Source of the DNA: Limanda limanda
Lineage: Eukaryota > Chordata > Actinopteri > Pleuronectiformes > Pleuronectidae
Reading direction: 5' to 3'
Length of the DNA stretch: 64,000 bases
Assembly (NCBI RefSeq): GCF_963576545.1
Contig: NC_083636.1
Coordinates: 3,090,383-3,154,382, forward strand
Numbering within the stretch: the stretch's first letter is position 1; each line of letters starts with the position of its first letter. This document shows, one piece after another, positions 63,948 through 64,000 of this stretch. The position numbers were made by a program, and so were the translations under genes. The notes under the pieces were generated by a model that saw only the letters and a list, made by a program, of their open reading frames with translations, ran no database searches and was not told where the DNA came from.

Positions 63948-64000
63948 ATTACTTTATTCATCCCCGAAGGGAAATTAAGTCGTCGTAGCAGCCGGTATAT
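63948..64000 (-). mobile_element. LINE 3' tail at the window edge
   Basis: GATTACTTTATTCATCCCCG-AAGGGAAATTAAGTCG matches 22142-22190 almost base for base. The element continues beyond the window. Confidence 0.8.

Overview
The window is nuclear DNA from a bony fish, most likely a percomorph teleost. The evidence is a spp1 (osteopontin) and SCPP gene pair of teleost type, compact split genes, very many (AC)n/(GT)n and (AG)n microsatellites, Tol2-like hAT elements, and truncated L2/CR1-type LINEs. Exon models were built by hand from splice consensus, reading-phase continuity and remembered family sequences; no alignment or database search was run. LEFT (1-16 kb): a (+) selenophosphate-synthetase-like gene (about 2663-5497, 7 recognisable exons) lacks all three metal-binding aspartates of SEPHS1, so it looks like a pseudoenzyme or an N-terminally truncated paralog. 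Its second intron carries an hAT-type element that has picked up an exportin-7/RANBP17 exon. Facing it tail to tail is sh3bp2 on (-), 12 coding exons at 6644-11422. Two phase-compatible alternative first exons lie farther upstream, at about 12.3 and 15.8 kb. MIDDLE (16-41.6 kb): I find no convincing host gene. The stretch holds microsatellites, LINE fossils, a 410-bp tandem array, an older duplication, and one nearly intact LINE reverse-transcriptase ORF (36258-38033) inserted into an older fish repeat. RIGHT (41.6-50.1 kb): the mineralisation locus. spp1 (+), with a TATA promoter, noncoding exon 1 and an RGD motif, converges on a second acidic SCPP gene (-). That gene resembles scpp1/starmaker/DSPP, with a Ser-Ser-Asp repeat and its own RGD at the extreme C-terminus. 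FAR RIGHT (50-64 kb): a Tol2-like non-autonomous hAT with a perfect 8-bp target duplication, an inverted-repeat element, a long (AC)n array, and a (-) gene for a 436-aa type I membrane mucin. The mucin has a split signal peptide, a seven-copy 54-bp Thr/Ser/Pro repeat, one transmembrane helix and an NPMY-type tail. FUNCTION: spp1 and the adjacent SCPP gene probably act together in bone or otolith mineral matrix, as secreted phosphoproteins that bind calcium and integrins. sh3bp2 is a PH/SH2 signalling adaptor retaining a tankyrase-binding motif. No operon-like or defence-island logic applies here. The most unusual items are the metal-site-less SEPHS paralog and the exon-capturing hAT.
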